Positions 58,854-64,000 of a stretch of 64,000 nucleotides of DNA are shown here, in pieces. Source of the DNA: Lycium barbarum (Eukaryota > Streptophyta > Magnoliopsida > Solanales > Solanaceae); contig NC_083338.1 in the NCBI RefSeq assembly GCF_019175385.1, positions 63,954,884 through 64,018,883 of the forward strand, in the 5' to 3' direction. A program made the position numbers and the translations under genes. How positions within the stretch are numbered: position 1 is the stretch's first letter; every line of letters starts with the position of its first letter. The notes beneath the pieces were generated by a model, which was not told where the DNA came from, ran no database searches, and was given only the letters and a program-made list of their open reading frames with translations.

Positions 58854-58943
58854 TGGTATCAGAGCAGTTCATCCTCGGAGTGTCTACAGACCGTGTCTAG
58901 TAGAGTCTTGTTTATCGGTGTGTTGTGCACCACATCTATAAAC
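58854..58943 (+). promoter_or_regulatory. PBS and leader hairpin (B, plus)
   Basis: PBS TGGTATCAGAGC 58854-58865. Hairpin: outer arms GTTTAT 58910-58915 and ATAAAC 58938-58943; inner arms GGTGTG 58917-58922 and CACATC 58931-58936; loop TTGTGCAC with palindrome GTGCAC at 58925-58930. Confidence 0.8.
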
Positions 58944-59053
58944 AGGAAACTATAGGACACTTAGGATGTTTCTTTTCCTTCTTACTCTAGATCGTGCGAT
59001 AGAGCTATATTATCAGGATAATCCCTCCCTAACAGATTATTATGTTTACAGCT

Positions 59054-59929
59054 ATGCCTCCAAAGAAAGCGACAGCTGCCCAGAAGGGAAAACCAGTAGC
59101 AAGAGATGCTAGCCAGACTCGGAGAGTTACCAGGGCCCGTGCCTAATCTATGCCTGAGATTGTAATTCAGTCGGCGAGTTCTGCTACACCGCCACCTCCA
59201 GAGGAGCTTAGAGCAGCAGCAGCAGCTCCAGATCAGGGGGCGGCTCCACAGCCGGCTCCTGAGGCCCCAGTACCTGAGCCTCCAGCTCCTCAGCTATGGG
59301 CGGAGGATAGGGCCATGAGAGATGCAGTTCAGCTGCTGACCAGATTAGTAGCAGGGCAGGCTCGCAGGCACGGACTAGGAGTTTACCATGCGGATAGATC
59401 TGATAGTTTGAGGGCTCGTGACTTTTTAAGTTATAATCCTCCAGAGTTTTTCGGGTCAAAGCCCGAGGATGATCCGCAGGTGTTTATTCGGGAGATGCAG
59501 CGTACATTGAGGATAATCAAGGCTTCGGAGACTGAGTCTTTTGAGTTGGCCTCGTATCAGTTGCGTGATGTAGCAGTTAACTGGTATGAGTCGTGGGAAT
59601 TATCACTTCCTGCCTCCAGAGATGAGGCGAGCCAGAGTTGATAGATTCTTACATTTGAGACAGAATGGCAGGAGTGTTCAAGAATACAGTCTTTAGTTTG
59701 ATTCGTTGGCTAGGTATGCGCCTACTATTATAACTGATATGGCTAATAGAGTGCATCGTTATATGATGGGGGCTGGACCGTTAATTGATTGACGGCTGTA
59801 TGGCAGTGGCTCTTCAGCCGGGTATGGATATTACTCGGGTACAGGCATATGCACAGGGGGTAGAGGATCGACACAGAGGACGTCAGCCAGATAGAGATTA
59901 CGATAGAGGCCAGCATAAGAGGGCAAGAT
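59054..59929 (+). pseudogene. Gag of plus-strand B element, broken
   Basis: Starts at ATG 59054 (MPPKKATAAQKGK, like the C gag start). An in-frame TAA near 59144 interrupts it; the frame reopens at 59150 with a Pro/Ala/Glu-rich stretch, then AVQLLTRLVAGQ, ARDFLSYNPPEFFGSKPED and LRDVAVNWYE, the capsid signature shared with element C. A frameshift near 59610-59640 and another stop near 59696 follow, with gag-like sequence (DMANRVHRYMMG, LQPGMDITRVQAYAQG) in the shifted frame up to the F insertion. The zinc knuckle is not reached. Confidence 0.85.
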
Positions 59930-60669
59930 TGATATGAACCCAACAAGCACAGGCCTTTCACAAGAAGTCAAGCAAGAGAACTTCAATAGTTGCAAGCCTT
60001 GTTCATGAAAAGGGATGCCTTGGGGGATATGGGAGAGAAGACTTCGCGGATTTACAACGTTTGGGAGTTGGCATTGGAAGAGCGCAAAGTGGCTAAAAGT
60101 GCAACTATGGGGCTAAGATTGCAATTGGAGGTCATACTTGCAAGTTATGGGGTTAGAATGACAATTGGAGGTCATAATTGCAAGTTATGAGGCTTTGGAT
60201 GCAATTGAAGACCTATGTGGGTATTTTTGCAAAAGAGTCACTTTAGTGCCTTTTGGTGTAATAGGCATTAGTATAAATAGTTTTTGTCATCCATTTGGAA
60301 GACTTAGCTTTGATATTGTATGAACTCGAATATTGAGAGATGTTAGTTAAAAGACAGATTGTTAGGTTACTACACTAAGTGTGATTTCATTGTTGCAAAG
60401 TGAATTTGCTTATCCATTGAATTCATCTAGATTGCTCAATTGTGGTTTCCAATTGAGTCTTCTACTTGATTCAAATTACTTTGGTTCTTTTGGTTGAATT
60501 CACAATAGGAGGGTTTAAGTTTAATATACTTAGATTTGCCTATAGGATTCATTACTAATTGGGTCAAGTATCTATCCTCTATTCTCCTTAATCCCCAATT
60601 CTTCATCCATCTTTTGTTTTCCTTTATTTCTGTTTAACTCTTAGAGTTTGCTTAGGGTGAATCTTATCA
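59930..60669 (+). repeat. 5' LTR of element F
   Basis: TGATATGAACC ... CTTATCA, 740 bp. The right end is fixed by the PBS two bases later; the left end is inferred from where gag homology stops, so it could be off by a few bases. A good TATA box, TATAAATA, is at 60272-60279. Confidence 0.65.
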
Positions 60670-60720
60670 TTTGGTATCAGAGCATAGGCTAAGAGATTGT
60701 TCCTACAATTTCTAATCCTA
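60670..60720 (+). promoter_or_regulatory. PBS and adjoining hairpin of F
   Basis: TGGTATCAGAGC at 60672-60683; then an imperfect hairpin AAGAGATTGT-tcct-ACAATTTCT, the counterpart of the perfect one in E. Confidence 0.75.
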
Positions 60721-62126
60721 GGCTCAAAATTCGAAAATCCCAAAAAAAAAATATCAAAAAATCTGAAAATCAAAAAAAATATCGAAAATTGTTTTGTGGT
60801 TTGATTTTGTTGTTTTTGAAAGTTAGTTTTGAGTTTATTGAGGTGGAAGACATCTAAATCCGAAGTTTGAAGTTGTTTGGGTGGGTTTTGAAGTTTTCAC
60901 CATTAAAGCTTCATCAAAGCATGAAGAACTCAAAAGTGGGTTTAGTGATTGAGAAGCGATTGAGGCAAATTGAATATTAGGCTTTGTTCTCTAAGTGATA
61001 AGGAGCTTAGATCTGAAAATTGGAGCAAAAACGAGTTGATTTGGTCCTAGACTGCATTTGGGTGTTCTTGGTGTTCTTAAGAACATTCATATCTTCATAT
61101 TGGAGAAGAAGACCAAATGAGAGGTTTGATCCAAAGGTTTTTCCTAGGACAAGTGGAAAGCTGTTTGTTGGGCCAAAAAGGGCAAGTCCTAGGTTGTGTG
61201 GGGCCCAAGACGTCATCATATCCAAGAAAATTCGGCCCAAATTTCGAGGAGCACGAGTCAATACGAAATCACTGAAGCCACTATACGGTCCCATATATGG
61301 ACCGTATAAATTTTACGATCCGTATAATTTGGCCCGTAAAATTGGAGGCCCAAGAGTTACATTCTGTAAGTGATTTACGGTGGGAAAATACGGACCGTAA
61401 AATTTTTACGACCCGTAGATTTTGGTCCGTAAATTTAGTACCAAATTTTTGAGTTTCTGTCCCTATTCTACGGACACCTTTTTACGGTCCGTGAATTATA
61501 TACGGACCGTATAAAGTCCACAACCCAATCCGTAAATTTGGGGTACATTTTCAATTCCAAATTTTCATTTCATCTCAATTCATTTCTCAAAAACTTCTTG
61601 AGCCTTGATTGTAAGTGATTGTTTCCCTATTCCTTAAGTAGGGAACAAAAAAAAAATGTAGAATTTTAAAAAAATTCGTTATTTCAAATTGATGCATTGG
61701 ATCAATTGAGGCTTCAAGACCCCATTTTCAAATTATCATATACCCGGACCCGAAATTTCATTTATTTTTCGATTTTAGCATTTCAATTTCTTGTGTCTCT
61801 CAACTAGTAGCCACATAGTAGTTGTTCCTACTTGTGTTTACTAGTTCTTGTGTCCGCATTTCTTTCGTGCTAATTTCTTTCAAGCTTTTCTTCGTTTTAT
61901 TTCGTTGAAACTTTATTGGCTCTTGTCCGTTTTGCTTTTGAGTCATCCGTCATTCATCTAAACAAGAATCCATTCTACCACAAAGGATAACCAACGTGTG
62001 AATTTGATTGGACGAGTGATTCATCAACAACTTCGAAAGAGTACGACGTGTGGTAAGGTTGAGAGTTCAATACGAGTGAGGTGAGGCTTTTATTGCTAAT
62101 CTTGTTTGCTAGTTTTGCAGGTCATC
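60721..62126 (+). other. Leader of element F, non-coding
   Basis: No supported frame. A palindrome cluster at about 61280-61540 has ten or so TACGGNCCGTA sites and half-sites. E-like stretches lie near 61845-61940. A 3' splice-like TTTTGCAG|GT sits seven bases before the gag ATG. Confidence 0.65.
61280..61540. repeat. Palindrome cluster TACGGNCCGTA in F leader
   Basis: Sites such as TATACGGTCC, GGACCGTATAAA, ATACGGACCGTAAAA, TTTACGGTCCGTGAA and ATACGGACCGTATAAA on both strands within 260 bp. The same core motif is clustered in the C LTR. Confidence 0.75.
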
Positions 62127-64000
62127 ATGTCTAACCAAGGTGATAGGACACAAGAGGTAGTAGATATGTCATCCATAGCAAGTTCATTGGCTATGATCAT
62201 GAATCAAATATCGGGCATGCAAGCGGGTATGGAAGAGATGAGGGGAGAGATGAATGGTGTGAGTGGGAAGTTGAAGGGTATGGATGAACGGATGGTGAGT
62301 ATTGAGAAAGTTCAAATGGAGAGTTCGAGTAGAATGGGCACTCCCCGTTCTCGGAATGAAGGTGATGGGGATAAAACACAAGACGCTACACCAACCATTA
62401 CCCCGAGACAAGCCCATGCCTTGTGAAATCCCAACATCACAACCACCTTCACCCAAAGAGCTCCGCTACCCCAAACAACCAACCTTCCATTCCAAAACTC
62501 CACTTTCCAAAACACCAATCGACAAACCTATCCCCACGTTTACCAACACAACCCGAATGAGGCAATCCCTCAAGTAACCTTACAACAAACACCCCAAGCT
62601 CCACCCCAAGTCCAAACACAAGATCCCTTTCCTAACCAAAACCAATACCAATGCCACTACCAATACCCCATGAATGAAGAAGAGTATGATGACTATACAC
62701 AAGGTCGGTGGTGGGATGATAACCGGCAAGGAGGGAGGCGTGGAGGAATGAATAACAGGGGGAGGGGAGGAGGAGTAGGTTTTGAGAGGTTTCCGGGCCA
62801 TGACCCTAGATTCTAAGGTCATGTAGACCGAGGGAGGGCCAAAGGTTATGAAGACCGGGGAAGATGGCAAGATAATGAGCGAAATTTGAACACCATCAAG
62901 GTGAACCTTTCTACGTTCCAAGGGGGTAGCAATCCGGAAGAGTTCCTTGAATGGAAATTGCAAAGTGAGTGGTAAACTCCCACTTGGGATAAGCCCAAGA
63001 GCAACACTCAAGCACCTCAAGCAAAATTCGATTATAAAGTCAAAGGTGATGACAAGGCTAAAGGAGGTAACAATTCTAACACCAACAATAACCGACCTTC
63101 TACCATCCAATACTTTAAGTGCCAAGGGAGAGGGCACATTGTGAGTGAGTGTCCCAACCAGAGGACTATCACAATAGTGAGGGATGGGTATCGAACCGAT
63201 GATGAACATGAGGGCGGGGATGGTCATGAAGAGGAGGGAGAAAGAAGTGAGTGTGAGGGTGATTCCGATGAAGAGGTTGAGATAAGGTATGAAGAAGCCT
63301 TGAATCATGCTATTGTGGCTAGAAGAGCCATGGGGGCTCTAGCTAGGGAAGAGAGCGACCAAAGGGATAACTTGTTTCATGCATGTTGTAAAATTGTGGA
63401 TAAGGTGTGCTTCTTAATCATCGATGGTGGAAGTTGTACGAATGCCGTTAGCCAATTTTTATTTGAAAGTATGAAATTCCCCACCCGCAAGCACACTAAT
63501 CCCTACAAACTCCAATGGTTTAATGAATGTGGCGAAATGAGGGTCAACAAGCAAGCCATTATCAAATTTAGCATTGGCAGGTACCAAGATGAGATTTTGT
63601 GTGATGTGGTACCCATGCAAGCTTACCATCTATTGCTTGGAAGACCTTGGAAATTTGATGTTGATGCCCAACATAGTGGGAGAACTAACAAGTATTCATT
63701 TGTGGTCAAGGGGAAGAAGTACATTCTTAACCCACTAACCCCTTACCAAGTGAGTGAGGATTATAGAGTGATGAGGGAGCTTCGGGAGAAGTATCAAAGG
63801 GAAGAAAAGGAGAAGGGTGAGAAAGAGACTTTGTTGGTCATGAGTGGAGAGGGGACATCTCAAGATGGTTCCAAGAAATATTTGTTGGCCAAACCAAGTA
63901 ATTGCTTAAAAGGGGTTGACGAGAGACACTTCATGGTGTGTCTTGTCAACAAAGATCTTCTCCTAAATGCTAACCAAGCTGCTAGCACTTTGCCTAGTAG
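62127..64000 (+). pseudogene. Gag-pol of element F, one frame with three stops, runs off window
   Basis: From ATG 62127 (MSNQGDRTQ) a single frame continues for 1,874 nt to the window end, broken only by TGA 62424-62426, TAA 62814-62816 and TAA 62973-62975. The N-terminus has a coiled-coil-like Met/Glu-rich stretch; next come a Gln/Pro-rich spacer and an Arg/Gly-rich stretch (MNEEEYDDYTQGRWWDD). The gag core is mostly missing: FLEWKLQSEW is followed at once by a post-capsid linker, so a deletion lies near 62970. The zinc knuckle at 63111-63152 reads YFKCQGRGHIVSEC: its first cysteine is tyrosine. The protease motif IIDGGSCT (Asp codon 63423-63425) and LLLGRPW follow. The 62976-64000 part is fully open. 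Confidence 0.85.

Larger units (their letters stand above)
56164..59929 (+). mobile_element. Plus-strand B element with gag
   Basis: LTR 56164-58849 (TGTTATACCCC to GGTCATGACA), PBS 58854-58865, gag from 59054. It is the same family as the minus-strand B copies but retains gag, so it represents the coding form. It is inserted in the E 3' LTR (left flank cacaa) and is itself broken at 59929 by element F. The 3' part is not in the window. Confidence 0.85.
59930..64000 (+). mobile_element. Element F: Ty3/gypsy element, truncated by window edge
   Basis: LTR about 59930-60669, PBS 60672-60683, leader to 62126, gag-pol from 62127 to the edge. It is inserted in the B gag. The protein sequence matches the plant Ty3/gypsy type with a DGGSCT protease. 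RT and integrase must lie to the right. Confidence 0.8.

Noticed and set aside
58854..58865. TGGTATCAGAGC as part of a tRNA gene
   Set aside because: Only the 12-base complement of the initiator tRNA-Met 3' end is present, next to LTR ends; these are primer-binding sites.
62580..63308. 242-codon minus-strand frame
   Set aside because: Exactly antisense to the F gag-pol frame, which has recognisable gag, zinc knuckle and protease motifs.

Overview
This window is plant nuclear DNA, almost certainly from a dicot and most likely a Solanaceae-type, repeat-rich (heterochromatic) region. That family-level guess rests on how familiar the LTR sequences look; no host gene confirms it. I found no host protein-coding gene, no tRNA gene and no intact rRNA gene. 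Nearly every base belongs to LTR retrotransposons. All of them carry primer-binding sites for initiator tRNA-Met (TGGTATCAGAGC), and several insertions still show clean 5-bp target-site duplications (TSDs), so the order of events can be read.

Layout, left to right. 16-8438: element A, minus strand, non-autonomous, ~2.9-kb LTRs. 8439-11506: a truncated related LTR (A'). 11507-20084: a tandem of element B (partial interior, LTR, interior), minus strand. 20085-50571: the next B LTR, split by two large insertions. The first is element D (21496-37221, TSD cctat), whose own left LTR holds element G (24534-30683, TSD tttgc). The second is element C (37923-50138), a Ty3/gypsy chromovirus with decayed gag-pro-RT-RNaseH-IN-chromodomain; its gag is split by a solo C-family LTR in opposite orientation (44622-46778, TSD catac). 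50639-56163: element E, plus strand, non-autonomous, with a long decayed reading frame that contains a protease-like segment. E's 3' LTR is broken by a plus-strand B element (56164 onward) with a decayed gag. That gag is broken in turn by element F (59930 to the window edge), a Ty3/gypsy element whose gag-pol frame runs off the right end.

How the parts work together. C, the plus-strand B copy and F are the copies carrying recognisable gag or pol; A, minus-strand B, D, G and E look like passengers mobilised in trans. The passengers share short non-coding modules with the coding elements: a primer-site leader with a hairpin whose loop holds a palindromic hexamer (GTGCAC, GCGCGC or GCCGGC); a TATA-plus-two-hairpin module at the predicted RNA start of each LTR; U3 hairpin arrays whose stems change in compensating ways; a short intron-like segment in the interior; and a palindrome beside the polypurine tract. 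Three passengers (A, G, D) also carry a near full-length 5S-rRNA-like block in their interior, in sense orientation. D encodes one small acidic protein of unknown function directly after the primer site.

The best candidates for something undescribed are this shared cis-acting RNA toolkit, the interior 5S mimic, the small acidic D protein and the long unknown frame of E. All boundaries were read by eye from repeated ends, PBS, PPT and TSDs; percent identities were not computed.
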